Shown: piece by piece, positions 1-10,885 of the stretch
How the letters are laid out: every line of letters starts with the position of its first letter
Numbering within the stretch: the first letter of the stretch is position 1
NCBI GenBank assembly: GCA_964016875.1
Contig: OZ024719.1
Coordinates: 63,931,224 to 63,995,223, forward strand
Source of the DNA: Fallopia convolvulus
Lineage: Eukaryota; Streptophyta; Magnoliopsida; Caryophyllales; Polygonaceae
Reading direction: 5' to 3'
Length of the DNA stretch: 64,000 nucleotides
Notes under the pieces: model-generated
Database searches by the model: none
What the model saw: the letters and a program-made list of their open reading frames with translations, nothing else
What the model was told of the DNA's origin: nothing
Program-made: the position numbers and the translations under genes

Positions 1-221
1 AAAGACCATGAATGATGCTTTTCATTTCGGTTCGGCCAACCATAAAATCCAGTAAACCGCCATTATTTTGAGCTTTCAATTTCAATCGAGCAAAATATTG
101 TAATTTTGCTGAAATTTTAATTTTAACGAGACATATTTTTCCCAAACACTATACAATCCTAAAAAAATACACTTCATGCGGATTAACTTTATAAATATTT
201 TTCTTGTGCTTAACCAAAGGA

Positions 222-245
222 ATATATATATATATATATATATAT
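222..245. repeat. (AT)n microsatellite
   Basis: About twelve uninterrupted AT dinucleotides lie in AT-rich DNA. No other role is visible. Confidence 0.9.
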
Positions 246-273
246 TTCAATTAAATAATTGAATAAAAGCAAA

Positions 274-684
274 TTAGCTAAATGATTTACCAAATGAAAT
301 AAGTATTGTGCAACACACAACTAACAAGTCGAATAAACCGAAAAGAAAAAGAATAGGAATTAGATGAATAGCTCTACAACCAAATTTTGTAAAACTCAAT
401 TTCGATTGGGTTAAGAATGAAGCTAATATCTCGTCTTTGGGCTTCGCTCTTAGAAACCCTGCGGTCATGTTGTTAGTTTGAATGGTGGCTTTGTAGGTTC
501 CAAGTCTGCACTCATGGCTGAGGCTCTTGTCTTTCGTGGAGGTATCCAAGAAGTCGTATGTCCTGGTTGATCCCATGTAGAGATTGAGAGAGACAATCAG
601 AGTCTGATTGACTCCATTAATAGCATTCGCTGCTGCCTGTGGGGAATTGAGATCATTTTTACTGACATCCTCTTTGAGCTCCAT
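274..684 (-). CDS. hypothetical protein, 136 aa, possibly a fragment
   Basis: I do not recognise this protein. The frame starts MELKEDVSKNDLNSPQAA and runs 136 codons. The first 100 residues are polar and soluble-looking. The last 30 are hydrophobic (LIPILFLFGLFDLLVVCCTILISF) and could form a C-terminal membrane segment. Codon composition is more balanced than in the surrounding AT-rich DNA, which gives it some weight. No flanking exon was found with convincing splice sites. It may be the terminal exon of a gene, a gene fragment or a chance frame. Only expression data would settle this. Confidence 0.3.
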   Translation of the reverse strand: MELKEDVSKNDLNSPQAAANAINGVNQTLIVSLNLYMGSTRTYDFLDTSTKDKSLSHECRLGTYKATIQTNNMTAGFLRAKPKDEILASFLTQSKLSFTKFGCRAIHLIPILFLFGLFDLLVVCCTILISFGKSFS

Positions 685-1823
685 CCCTGTTTTTATGAGG
701 TTAACTTTGTAACAGACTGTATCGCATGTTATTTCCTCAAGGTCTCCTCTATGTCACTGGTAGCTGATCTAGGCCCCCGTGATCTCATCTGTGACGATGC
801 TATAGGGTGGCGGATGTCAAAATGTTGACGTCATACTCCCTAATTTATTTCCTTATCAAAAGAAATAGTGTACTTCATAGCTTATGCAATTTTATTAGTA
901 TCTCTTAATTAACCGTCATTATTTTCCTCACTACAATGTCACCCCTTCGTCATCAAATTTTTTAATCACCTTCTATATTTCATCAATAATACTAGTAAAT
1001 CTGAGCAAAAACCGATCCACAACGAAGTCGACTCAAATTTTAGGCTCACGGAAAGCATGGCAAGTTAGTGACGATATTGGCCAAGCAAACAAACCGGGCC
1101 ATTGTAAACTTGAATTTTGTGTACATATACGTCCATATTTGTAATGAGCGGGGAAACCAATATTTACTCACATTTAAATACTAGTGTAGTTGGTGGAGAG
1201 GAAATATTAATGACAATCTCAAAAAGGTACTAAAAAGTTTAACATTATGCTCATCTTTTCTGGTTAAGCGTCTGATTTGGTTGGTTGCACCCAGTTGTCT
1301 TTGACTCTTTTTTCTAATTGACGGTTCTTTCAAACATCTATCAATGAGAGTCGAAAAATACGGAGTTTACGCAAAAAAAAGACGCTGAAATCAGGTTCAA
1401 AACTTTGAACATCGTTAGATACGAATTTTTGAGTTTTAAGTTAAGATAGCCATTTTTCTACTAGAAAACATGAGTTCATTATTTGTTGTCGTGAAATAAC
1501 AATTTGATGGGAACCGACCGTCCACTAGGAATTGTATATCTAACAATTAGAATAATAAAAAATCAGAAATTAAATGAGCAATCCAACATACAAAAAATTG
1601 TACATAGAAACCCCAACTTAGGAAAAAATCACGGAACTAAAACTTTAAATACTAACAAGATTCCAATTATTGGATCAAAAAAAAAACAAGATTCCAATTA
1701 AGTGGATACAACCTTTCTTGATATTACTATGAAAGGCAAGATCATCAATGTCTTAACTTTGACTCACAAATACATACATCATCATCTAAAAAGATGGGAG
1801 AAGAAATTAAAATTGGTTGACCC
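685..1823. other. AT-rich intergenic DNA, no gene seen
   Basis: Short frames only, none with a recognisable domain. Poly-A and poly-T runs are common. Confidence 0.6.
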
Positions 1824-1926
1824 GAGTTACAAGGCTTCAAAAGTTCAAATCATAATCCAATTGTTAAATGTGAAGCGTTAGATGCAAGAAACACCCTAAA
1901 ATTTTATCTGATCGGATGTCGTTTGG
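1824..1926 (+). repeat. direct repeat, copy 1 (about 100 bp)
   Basis: The segment from GAGTTACAAGGCTTC to GGATGTCGTTTGGC recurs almost unchanged at 2809-2913. The copies differ by a few substitutions and small indels. Short overlapping frames on both strands here are not credible genes. Confidence 0.85.
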
Positions 1927-2454
1927 CCAATGGCCATCGATTGGGGCAGACCAAATCATACTGAGAGTTCCCACAGACCAAATTACGCTCACCCCTTTAA
2001 TTTTGCTGATGAATATCTTCTCACTCCACATGGAAAAGGAGTGCGAAGCTTTCTTACAAAAATTAGTCGTCATCATTAGTAATTTTAAGCCCAACATAGA
2101 TATTGGACTAATTCCCCATGTAGGACGTACTTTAGGAGGGATATTACAATATTTTTTATTTATCAAACTTTGCTAATCATAAATTAATTTTTGATTTATA
2201 ATAAAATGTAAAAATAAAAACATTTGGGATGCTTCTAGGTGATCTTGATCAATGTTGCAAAGTTACTAAGAAAAATAGGATGGAATTGAGGGCTCAAATC
2301 TCACTTTCTTCAATAGTTCAACACCCAAACACTTCATAGCTCCTAAAATTTGAAAAAAAAAAATAATCTGGAAAATGCCTAACCTGAACACGTAGGAGAC
2401 CGAAACTAGAATTTGAACCTACACTTTAACCGTCCAGCACCAGTCGATCACAAC

Positions 2455-2690
2455 AATTAACACATAAAATGGGAGTCCACGAAGATGGTGTTAGATTCCA
2501 AGCCGAAATAAAGCGGTTAATATGTCGAGAATTTTAACCATTTTACATATAAGGTGGGATCAATCTTCCAACCTAAGAGATTAAGTCAATAGCAAGGAAT
2601 TTTGCTTTTTTTATATGCTAGTGATTTATCTTATGTATTTCCGGTGTGGGAAGATAATTTTTCTCCAACACGCCCCTCAAGCGGTAACTA
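2455..2690 (+). repeat. dispersed repeat family, copy 1
   Basis: This block includes TTTTACATATAAGG and a following ATGCTAGTGATTTATC-like segment, ending near a phrase about fused 'TCCAACACGCCCC'. Diverged copies lie near 3088-3185 and at 9298-9602. The nested LTR cluster at 4114-9292 is inserted in a related copy, because the sequence flanking that cluster rejoins into the same family. Class unknown; no termini were found. Confidence 0.6.
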
Positions 2691-2808
2691 GTCTGACCTA
2701 ATTAGCGCTTGAACTTTTTTTTTCTTTCGACATATCTAGCATTTCAATCTCTTTATAGTTAGTCCACATTTTATTTTGAAAAGGGTTAACAACATATCAA
2801 TTTCTTTA

Positions 2809-2913
2809 GAGTTACAAGGCTTCAAAGTTCAAATCATAATCCAATTGTTAAATTAGAAGCGTTAGATGCAAGCGAAACACCCTAAAATTTTATCTGATCG
2901 GATGTCGTTTGGC
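2809..2913 (+). repeat. direct repeat, copy 2
   Basis: Second copy of the segment at 1824-1926. It is followed by two more copies of a short TTTCAATCTCTTTAGAGTTAG-like phrase, so the region 2700-3050 has undergone local duplication. Confidence 0.85.
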
Positions 2914-3306
2914 ATTTCAATCTCTTTAGAGTTAGTCCACATTTTTTGCTGATGAATCTAGCATTTCAATTTCTTTAGAGTTAGTCCACATTTTTTTTTG
3001 AAAATTGGGTTAACATCATATCAATCTCTTTTAGCCATATACACAAATTTTTAAGCAAAAAAACCGGACAGGGACCGAACCTACTTTGATACTATGTTAG
3101 ATTTCGGGACTGAAAATAAACAGATGACATGTCGGAAATTTTTAACCATTTCGCATATAAGGTTAGGATCCGCCTTCTCACCCAGGGCGGAATCGAATTT
3201 TTTTTGGGGAGGGCTAATAAATTTATGGTGTAGTTAAAAGAAATTTCAATTTTATTTTAAAAAGTACCAAAAATGAAAAACATTCAGAAAAAACCTTCAA
3301 AGTTTA

Positions 3307-3634
3307 GGGCCCGTTTGGTATCCATATCAGGATATCAGATATGGGTATGGATATGACTGATACCCATATCTGGTGTTTGGTATATCCTGATATCGATATC
3401 AAACTGATATCTGCTGTTTGGTTAGGAGTATATCGATATCAGCTAATATGAGAATGATATAAGAGTGATATTAGAGTGTTATTTTCATATACCCTAGTAA
3501 ATTGGTATATCACAGATATCACTCATATCCATACCCATATCTGATATCTAGATATCACTCATACCGATATCTTGATATCCATACCGATACCGATATCCGA
3601 TATCTCATACCTTAGATATCAATACCAAACAAGC
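3307..3634. mobile_element. fold-back MITE rich in GATATC
   Basis: The left end reads GGGCCCGTTTGGTATC and the right end GATATCAATACCAAACAAGC, an imperfect terminal inverted repeat of the GTTTGGTA type common in plant hAT-like MITEs. The interior is built from repeated GATATC and ATATC palindromes and would fold into a long hairpin. A clean target duplication was not found, so exact ends are approximate. Confidence 0.6.
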
Positions 3635-3902
3635 AGAATAACTAAATTTTTTGGTCAAGGACACTACATGTGAGAGCCGAAACGTATACCTCATATACAT
3701 ACCTTGATCGAAATCCTATTCGCTTGAGTATGTAGGTGACCGAAGGCACTAAAATAAGTAGTTAAAACATGCACTCGTACTTTATTATATGATAGTCTAG
3801 TATTTTAATATAATCTAGCTATTCTTTTTAAAGTTCTCGAGTTCAATTGCCATATGAATTTAAAAAAAAACATTCTAACTAAGTAAATAACATGTGAAAG
3901 TG

Positions 3903-4075
3903 ATTTGAATACTTGTAATCTTCAAACGGTCATAACTTTGTGTTTGGATATTGGATTGGAACTTATAATAAATCAAATCGAAATTATCAACGAAAGGAAA
4001 ACATATACCAAAAAATTTTGGATTAAGGGGGCCAGGGCCACTTTTAGCCCCCATATAGTTCCACCCCTGTTCTAA
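3903..4075 (-). repeat. GGCGGAACTATA repeat family, copy 1
   Basis: On the minus strand this reads as a relative of 56031-56185 and 63842-64000. Shared features are a GGAACTATA-like start, GGCCA-rich phrases, and a TTTCGATTTGAT(A/T)TA core. It looks like the end fragment of a transposon, but the family was not identified. Confidence 0.65.
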
Positions 4076-4923
4076 CCCAAAAGCCAATGGGTAGGAGTTT
4101 CACCATTCCTTATTGTTGTAACGAGAGATCGAACGAGAAAAATAAATAGAATCGACACAGAGATTTACGTGGTTCGATAACAATGTGTTACCTACGTACA
4201 CGAGCAGAGAAAGAGTATATTGTTACGGAGGCTGATTAAAAAGTACAAAATATTAGGTATTTCGAGAGTTTATATAGTGACTCAGGAAACCCTATTACAG
4301 ATTATGGGCCGTAGGCCCAAATATACCACGAGAAGCCCAACAATAATTAATATTGTATACCGTTTGAGTGGGTGGGTGCTGCCCCCCGCCAGGGGGCGTC
4401 ACCCCCTGGACCCCTGACTCGCTGACCAGTCAGCGAGACCACCCCCTCGGACTCCCTACCGGGAGGCTTGATGTTCATGTTTTTAGTATAGTTTTTAAGT
4501 GTTTTTCTTAGTTGTTTAGCTAAAGTTTAGTTGAGTTTAGTATTTGTTTCGTGTGTTTTTGGATAAGTTTGGATATTTTGTGAAAAATATGGAAGCTACT
4601 CCGTGTTCGTGTTTTTTGTAGGTTTTCGAAGCAAAATAGGAGCATTTCGAAGAAGTTGAGATCGAGAGGATGATGGTGGGGCATGGATGAGTCAAGGAGA
4701 GAAGAAGACGCTTTAAAGATCCTGACAAATCCAAAAGAGGCTATGACAAAGTACAAAAGATCAAGAAAACGAGCTCGATACCGACCCTATGGGTTCGGTA
4801 CCGAGGTATGCATCAAAGCCAAGTCGTGAAGAATTTAGCAAAACACCTACCGATCCCGACAGGTCAACACCGAGGTCCCTTGTGTCGGTAGGCGGTGCAC
4901 CGACCATTTCACGCCTATCAAAT

Positions 4924-4941
4924 TGGCGTCGTTGTCGGGGA
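4924..4941 (+). other. primer-binding site, tRNA-Asp type
   Basis: TGGCGTCGTTGTCGGGGA differs from the canonical TGGCGCCGTTGCCGGGGA at two positions, both C to T. It starts 3 nt after the LTR end. The same site, undamaged, is used by the young Athila element at 52171-52188. Confidence 0.85.
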
Positions 4942-5328
4942 GGCAATAATTGTCTTTTGTGTGATTTTTGTGCCAATCTTGGTGTTGTGAACCTATCTTA
5001 CGGTTCATAACACTTGTGCTACTAATCTATGTCTTTGTTCGAGTGTACACAACTCTAGGATGAACACTTCCATGATTATTTTTTGAGATTTCAAGACCAT
5101 GTGTTCAAAATTAGTACATGGGGATTTTGATACAGTGATAGACAGGTCAACAATGGAGTTATTCATGGTATGAATCTTGAGACAAGGGGATTGGCTGACT
5201 ACATGAGCAATGAGAGGCTTTTATATATGGGATCCGAGGAATGCTGGGATTTCTTATGTTTCATGAGCGATCATAGCTTTCATGTTGAGTCATCTTCCTA
5301 ACGGCCACAACCGGTTGATTCGTCTCTT

Positions 5329-5961
5329 GTGGATATGATGAGGGAGATCTCTACAAGGACGGAAAAATTGGCTAGGGATATATCTACATTTACGGATACT
5401 TTGATCAAGAAGCCCTGTAAGTTCTGTTCTTCATATTTTCATTCCACAACCTCATGTCCTTTTGAGTTGTGTGAAAGGAATGGTGGAATCACATTGGAAT
5501 CAAACAATCACGAGTCAAACACCCAGATACAAGTTGAGGAGCAATATTCTAAGACACTTGATGTGGGTTATGAAGATGAATTTGATGCTCAATATGAATT
5601 CACTCCTATAAAGCACGCTGAGCAGATTATCACAGAGCCCAATGAAGTCTGTGTTGGCATAGAGATACTTTCAGAGCCTAGGGAGCCTGAATCATCTTCT
5701 CCCATATGGAGTCATGAGTTTGAGCCTTCTGTGGTTTTGGAAGAAGATTATTTTGTTGACCATGATGACTTCTTTGTTGATGAAGTAGACAACAATGAGG
5801 GAGAAAATCAAGATGATACATCTGTTAAGGTTCCCGCCATCATGTTGTGCCCTATGCTAGGCCTTGAAATCCCATGCTTCAGTTTCCCCACCTTTTCACA
5901 TCAGGAGCTTATGAAGTTCAAAGATGGTCGATTTATGCTAAATGTCGAGCCACGACGTTAA
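5329..5961 (+). CDS. relic gag-like ORF of the Athila-like element, 210 aa
   Basis: The protein has a cysteine cluster near residues 30-48 (CKFC...SCPFELC) that resembles a zinc-knuckle-like site. This is followed by a long acidic stretch rich in Glu and Asp. It ends in LNVEPRR. Immediately downstream is AAGGCGCTTGTCGGGAGG, the phrase that follows the last pol codons in Athila-type elements, so the ORF occupies the position of pol. No catalytic motif of protease, RT, RNase H or integrase is visible. The true N-terminus may lie upstream, where stops now interrupt the frame. Any function is unknown; it could be a structural remnant kept only by chance. Confidence 0.5.
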   Translation: MDMMREISTRTEKLARDISTFTDTLIKKPCKFCSSYFHSTTSCPFELCERNGGITLESNNHESNTQIQVEEQYSKTLDVGYEDEFDAQYEFTPIKHAEQIITEPNEVCVGIEILSEPREPESSSPIWSHEFEPSVVLEEDYFVDHDDFFVDEVDNNEGENQDDTSVKVPAIMLCPMLGLEIPCFSFPTFSHQELMKFKDGRFMLNVEPRR

Positions 5962-7339
5962 ATAAGGCGCTTGTCGGGAGGCAACCCGACTTAGGTTTTC
6001 TTTTCTTTTCTTTTTCTAGCTTAGTTGTTTTTGTTTCGATTTTCCCTTTGTTTCTGTGTTGGACTAATCTGCAGGTAGGCAAAAAGGAGTGGAACGGTAC
6101 TGGCGGCGTCCACCGTAAGCACGGCGGCACTCGCCGCCAACCTTGGCGGCACCCGCCTCCAGCCCGCCGCCTCACAAATGTTGATTTTTGGTCCTTCTGA
6201 TGTTTTGCTCACCACCATTCCCTTACCCAAATTAGTTGTTGGTCTGTGAGTTTTTCTTTTTCTCTTTACTTTTACTTTACATTGGGACAATGTAAGATTT
6301 AAGCATGGGGGAAGGGAATTATTTGCTTAGCATTCATGTAGTTGCATTAGATTAGGCATGTTTACTTTATGTTTTGCATTGACTATAATTTTAAAAAAAA
6401 ATATTGCATTTTAGGTTCTTATTTCCCCATTGTGTAAGACCTCTTGTGTTTCTAAGTTAAGTATGGATTCTAATCCATGACTTGTTTGAAGTGCTAAAGT
6501 TGATATGATATGATCATGATCATTGATTAATTACCTTGATTATAGGACTGAGCATGTATTTAGCTTGGGTATTTGATTCATTCTGAAGTTCTAGACAAAA
6601 ATTAGCCTTGTGAGATATTTTTGGCCTTTCATGATTATATTTGTTCTATACATTCTTGAGTGTATTTGGAAGAAAAGGTGGAAAAGAGGAAATACAACTC
6701 TTGGTTGCAAAGTGAAAAAATGATGAAGATGAAAAGTTTGTGCAAAACAAAAGAAAAAGTTCAGTTTAATTGTTAGTAGTCTTCATAAAGCAAAGAAAGA
6801 GTTGAAGAAGAGGCAAAGAAAAAAAAGGGAAGAAAGAAACAAAGTGTATAAAAGTGTGTATGGAGTTGAGAAAGAAAAGTTTGGGAGAAGTAAGAAAAGA
6901 AAGTGTGTTGAAGTTTGGGTTTAGGATTAGTTCTTTATCCCGGATTTAGCACCACATGCCAAATATGATCCCTTCCAAATTTCTCTTTACCTTGGCCCCA
7001 TTACAACCCTTAAAAAGACCTCTTGATTTTTTTTATGTGTTTGATCCCCAGTGGTGGAGATTTAGAACTGTGATGCAAGCTTATGGTAGTCTAGTTTTCA
7101 TGGTTGATTTCGAGCGAAACACCTACCCTTAAACACTTGAGAGTTTGAGTGCAAACACAATTTACCTTGGTGAGGTCTAGAATGAATGAATGGTCTTTAC
7201 TTTTTGCTTATAATAATGCATGCTAGGAAGTCTTGGTCGGGTTTTTGATTATATGTGAAATGCTTGTTTGACTTGAGATGAATGCATGGATTGCAATGTT
7301 GTGGTGTGACTTGATTTTATGACTTGCTTGAGGACAAGC

Positions 7340-7361
7340 AAGGCTTAAGCATGAGGGAATT
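7340..7361 (+). other. polypurine tract before 3' LTR
   Basis: The phrase GAGGACAAGCAAGGCTTAAG, then CATGAGGGAATT, lies directly before the LTR start TGATAG. It matches the position and style of the Athila tract at 41689-41703 (minus). Confidence 0.7.
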
Positions 7362-8747
7362 TGATAGCTTGCATTTAAGTAGTGTTTAGGATGCATGTTT
7401 ACATTTCTTTTGCGTTGTTTTTAGGTAGTTTTAGTTAGTTTCTATAAGTTATTAGAATGTCTAGGAGTTTTGGGTTTTGCACTTGTTCTATGTTGTTTTA
7501 CAGGTCATAAAGTGAACAAGTGTGAAAGGAATGGAAATCGGGAGAAGAACGCTTGAATTCGGGCCATTCATTGGAGTTGCTGGTTCAACACCTCTGTCTT
7601 GTGAGAGCTCATTCGGAAGATATAGTGATCTGATAAGGTTGAGTTTGGCATCATTGGAAAGCTAATTCAAAGAGTCACAATTCATGTTTTTACCCCGAGT
7701 CCAAATTCCAACTCGAAGTGAGTCAAAACAGCCCCCGAAGTGTGACTTGAGTTCTGAACTAAGGTGTTGGCGGCGACCGCCTCCAACCCAGCGGCGTCCG
7801 CCGCCTCTGACAGCCGCGTAATTCAAGAGCGCCACGTGTTTTGTTTCTATTGGTCATATTTCTATCAGTATTATTCCGAATTTATGTATTTTTGGATAGA
7901 CTTTTTAGACCTAGTTTGATATATTAGGTTTTAGAGAGTTGCACCTCTCATTCATAGACATTATTATCATATTTTCCATTCAGAGTTTTTAGCTTTTCAT
8001 GGAGAACTAAGCCTCTTTGCTTAGTCAGACGGTTTGAAGCATCGTTTGACTTTCAGTTGTGAGATTTCTACTCTTTATCTATTGCATGTAATTATTTTTC
8101 TCTCTTGCTTGAATTGTTTATGTGATTGATTTCAGCAATTTCTAGGGTTGTTGTTATTGAGTCTCAATTGCTAGATCTAGAGAAATTACTGGTTGAGTTT
8201 CTCTATTTCATAGTAGCAAACTGCATTGTACTAGTATCTGGTTGTACTAGTCTATTGTAGAAGAGAAATAAATTGCATTCTAGTATAAAAGCTGGTTGTT
8301 TTATGCTAGAATCGTATTCTTATTATATTCCTATTCTTCATGCTGCTTTTGAATTGAATCTTGATAGTTTCAGGGTTATTCAATTAGTTAGGATTGATAG
8401 TATCTGGTTGTGCTATTAATTATCTTTGAAAAGGAATTGGAATTTCATATGCATGCGATATTGAGTGGATCTATGATCAACTTATCATACGATTGTGGAT
8501 ATTTGTTTGCCTAAGCTATCTTCTTAATTATTGTTTTTCATAATCTTTTATTGCTTTGTTAGTTTTGCATTCTTAGTTTTAGTTTAATTCACAAAAACCC
8601 CTTAGTTACTTGTTTGACACAAAACTCATACAAAACAATAAATTTCCTCCCTGTAGATTCGACCCTTACTTCCCTAAGACTACAGTCTTTAGGTTGTTAG
8701 GACTCTTTTGCATAGCCGTGATTTGCACGACCATTTCACGCCTATCA
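7362..8747 (+). repeat. 3' LTR of the Athila-like element (1386 bp)
   Basis: It starts TGATAGCTTGCATTTAAG and ends CACGCCTATCA, with TGATAG/CTATCA inverted ends. It contains a palindrome pair at 7772 and 7793 (GGCGACCGCC / GGCGTCCGCC). The region 5962-7361 between ORF and LTR is noncoding and contains a second, denser cluster of such palindromes at about 6102-6175. Confidence 0.8.
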
Positions 8748-9300
8748 GGATCTAAAAATAAGTATAAAGTGAATTAATTCATGAAAGTTAATTGATTTGT
8801 TTGCTTAAATCAACGAAAGTTGATAGCTTTATCTTCAAGGCATGTTATTTATCATTCACACTATCTTAATTGCATGATTATATCGAGGTAAACCCCTATC
8901 CTAGATCTTTTTCTAATTCGAAAACACCTTCGTAATACTCTGTTTTGCATCCGTACCGAGGTAACCATGTCGGTACCGAACCTGCGTTTGTTTGCATTAT
9001 TTGCCTTGTTTGAGTCAAAAGTCAGCATCGATACCGACCCTGACAAGGTCAGTACCGACGTGATCGTAGCCTCGTCTTTGTTTTCCTCTCTACCTTATTT
9101 TATTTCCGTACTTTCCCACTTTCTAGAATAGTAATCAAACATAAACTTGCTTCCCGTGGACGATCCTGACCTCCCTATACACAGCGGAGTCTTATTACAA
9201 ATTTATTTATTGTCAAAAAACTCTCTCAACAAGGCTCCACCCTCGAACTCCTGACGGGTTCCAATTAATGACTGATTCAAGGCATATCAACACTTATACA

Positions 9301-9419
9301 TGCTAGTGTTATTTTACTCCACATGGGAATGCTCCAACACGTCCAATGCTAGTGTTATTTTACTCCACGTGGGAATGCTCCAACGCATCCAATGCTAGTG
9401 TTATTTTACTCCACACACG
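9301..9419 (+). repeat. 46-bp tandem repeat, about 2.6 copies
   Basis: Units start at 9301, 9347 and 9393 with TGCTAGTGTTATTTTACTCC. They belong to the dispersed repeat into which the LTR nest is inserted (9298-9602). Confidence 0.9.
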
Positions 9420-10013
9420 TCCAAAGTAAAACAAGTGATGTGTTAGAGATTTTTAAACATTTTACATATAAGGTCGAGATTTACTTTCTATCTTAAAAGC
9501 TTAAGCCACAAATCACAATACTTCAATGGGTAGGAATCTACCTCATATGCTATTGGTTTATCTAATGTATTGCCGATGTGGAAGACATTTTTAATCCAAC
9601 AGATGGTGAAATCAATTTCAACCGGGATATTTCTAAATAGAGTACGTAGTAATTTGGAATGAGAGGCGATGGTGAAGATTGTTGAATAAAATTAAGAAAG
9701 ATCGGATTTTTTGTATTGATTTGGTTTTGTTGGTTTAAATTTAAAGAAGATGCAATCCGGATCGATCTCTTAGATCACGTACCTTCAAAGGAAGAGAAAT
9801 TTTCTTGTACCTAAAAATGAACACAATTCTTGTGGCTTATTTATGGAATTATCTAAAAAAATCCAGAATCTGAAACTGAATTCTAAACCAAGCCTTTATT
9901 GAGTAATTAGTTGGTATTATAATTAGAAAACACATATGTTCTCGTCATTTTGTGCATTGCCATATAATATGGACTTTAAAATGCCTAAGACACCTATTTT
10001 GTGCATTGCCACA
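9420..10013. other. dispersed repeat tail and promoter-side DNA of the phytocyanin gene
   Basis: To about 9602 this is the repeat family seen at 2455-2690 (TTTTACATATAAGG). The remainder is AT-rich with no gene. It contains two copies of TTTTGTGCATTGCCA(T/C)ATA, at about 9948 and 9997. Confidence 0.6.
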
Positions 10014-10021
10014 TATATAAA
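10014..10021 (+). promoter_or_regulatory. TATA box of the phytocyanin gene
   Basis: TATATAAA stands 79 bp before the start codon, a normal distance for a plant core promoter with a short leader. Confidence 0.6.
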
Positions 10022-10099
10022 ACACCCAATCGTTCAAAAAAATTTGAGAGAAACTAACCCTTGGAAAGAAGGCCTCTTTCACAAGAAGGGGGTTCAAAC

Positions 10100-10885
10100 A
10101 TGGGAAAGATGCAAGCGGCTTCTGTCTTGTTAATGGTTGCAATTGTGTCATGTTTTATGGTGCAATCAACCAACGCCCTTATTCATATTGTTGGTGGAAG
10201 CTTCGGCTGGAGCGTCCCGCCCCACAGAGATTTCTATCGTCTGTGGGTCCGCAACCGCACCTTCGGCATAGGCGATGAATTAGGTAAACTAACTCGAACA
10301 AACTTCGCCCTTGTTCGTTTTATATGTTTCGCAATCATACGCCCATTGATCAAAAGTATGACATGTCTATATGAACCCTTATCGGTAGACTTTAATATGG
10401 TATTAGAGTCACATATCTGATGATTTGACTTCATTTCATTTCCAAGTCCTCCCTCTAAAAGCACTACAAATAAACTATTTGAATTGTTAGGGATGTTGAA
10501 ACTCTTACACACTTGTTACTATTTTCCCCGCGGCTTTCAGCTTAACATTGGAAATCGCTATGCAGTGTTTCCATACAGGTCAGGATCCGAGAATATATAC
10601 CAAGTCGGAAAGGAGGATTATGATAAATGTGGTCATGACCATGTGATCAACCAATGGATGTCGGGCCCAACCAGGATGCCGCTCACTATACCCGGTCACT
10701 ACTACTTCTATAGCGCGGTTGGTCTTCATTGCGAGATGGGTCTGAAGCTCCACATTATTGTTGGAACCGCTCCGGGCTCGGATGGGATTAACTGGCAGGA
10801 CGTAGTCAATAAATTGCGCTTCAAAAGAAAGCCCACCAGAAAGTTGCTAGCTTCTTCCCCTGCTCTGGCTCTTGGGTATGCTTAA
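10100..10885 (+). CDS. phytocyanin, early-nodulin-like (non-copper) type
   Basis: Two exons are inferred: 10100-10283 and 10566-10885, with a GT-AG intron in phase 1. Splicing creates GDELVFPYRSG, the family's usual GD-x-LVF-x-Y junction. The protein is about 167 aa, with a signal peptide at residues 1-27 (SVLLMVAIVSCFMVQSTNA) and then a plastocyanin-like domain with GWSVPP. Both structural cysteines remain, in YDKCG and LHCEMG. Of the usual copper ligands, the first His is lost (SENIYQV), the Cys is Ser (YYFYSAVG) and the axial Met/Gln is Leu. Only the second His remains, so copper binding is unlikely. Such proteins act at the cell surface and wall. The C-terminus is basic then mildly hydrophobic (LLASSPALALGYA), a weak GPI signal at best. 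An alternative donor at GG|GTATGC near the stop could join to 10971 and change the last residues. Confidence 0.85.

Larger units (their letters stand above)
4897..8747 (+). mobile_element. non-autonomous Athila-like element, 5' LTR mostly deleted
   Basis: In order it holds a 24-bp relic of a 5' LTR ending CGCCTATCA, a tRNA-Asp type primer-binding site, a relic ORF, about 1.4 kb of noncoding DNA, a polypurine tract and a complete 3' LTR. The relic end and the 3' LTR end share GACCATTTCACGCCTATCA. The 5' LTR start is missing, so the element lost most of that LTR, together with some host LTR, by deletion or recombination. No protease, RT or integrase is present, so it would have depended on another element. 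Confidence 0.7.
4469..9231 (+). mobile_element. Athila-type LTR interrupted by another element
   Basis: The start TGATGTTCATGTTTTTAGTATAG closely matches the start of the LTR of the young Athila element, read on the minus strand at 53710. The right part (8748-9231) matches the rest of that LTR through to the CAGCGG-GTCTT and TTTATTTATTG phrases and the ending CAACA. The 5-bp duplication AGGCT flanks it (4464-4468 and 9232-9236). Its own sequence is about 4469-4896 plus 8748-9231. The middle was replaced by the nested element. It is a solo LTR or remnant in plus orientation. Confidence 0.75.
4114..9292 (+). mobile_element. solo LTR, outermost of a three-level nest
   Basis: The LTR starts TGTTGTAACGAGAG and ends GGCATATCAACA, with matching TGTTG/CAACA ends. 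Its 5-bp target duplication CTTAT is at 4109-4113 and 9293-9297. Only 4114-4468 and 9237-9292 belong to it, about 411 bp. The rest is a later insertion. It contains TTTATATAG near 4271, a possible promoter. No internal region or second LTR is present, so this is a solo LTR or a TRIM-like relic. Retrotransposon superfamily not determined. Confidence 0.75.

Noticed and set aside
1864..2176. Overlapping 100- and 86-codon frames on opposite strands
   Set aside because: They overlap a duplicated noncoding repeat, with no motif.
4150..4185. tRNA-like phrase ACGTGGTTCGATAAC
   Set aside because: No cloverleaf can be drawn around it. It lies in a short LTR family with its own target duplication.
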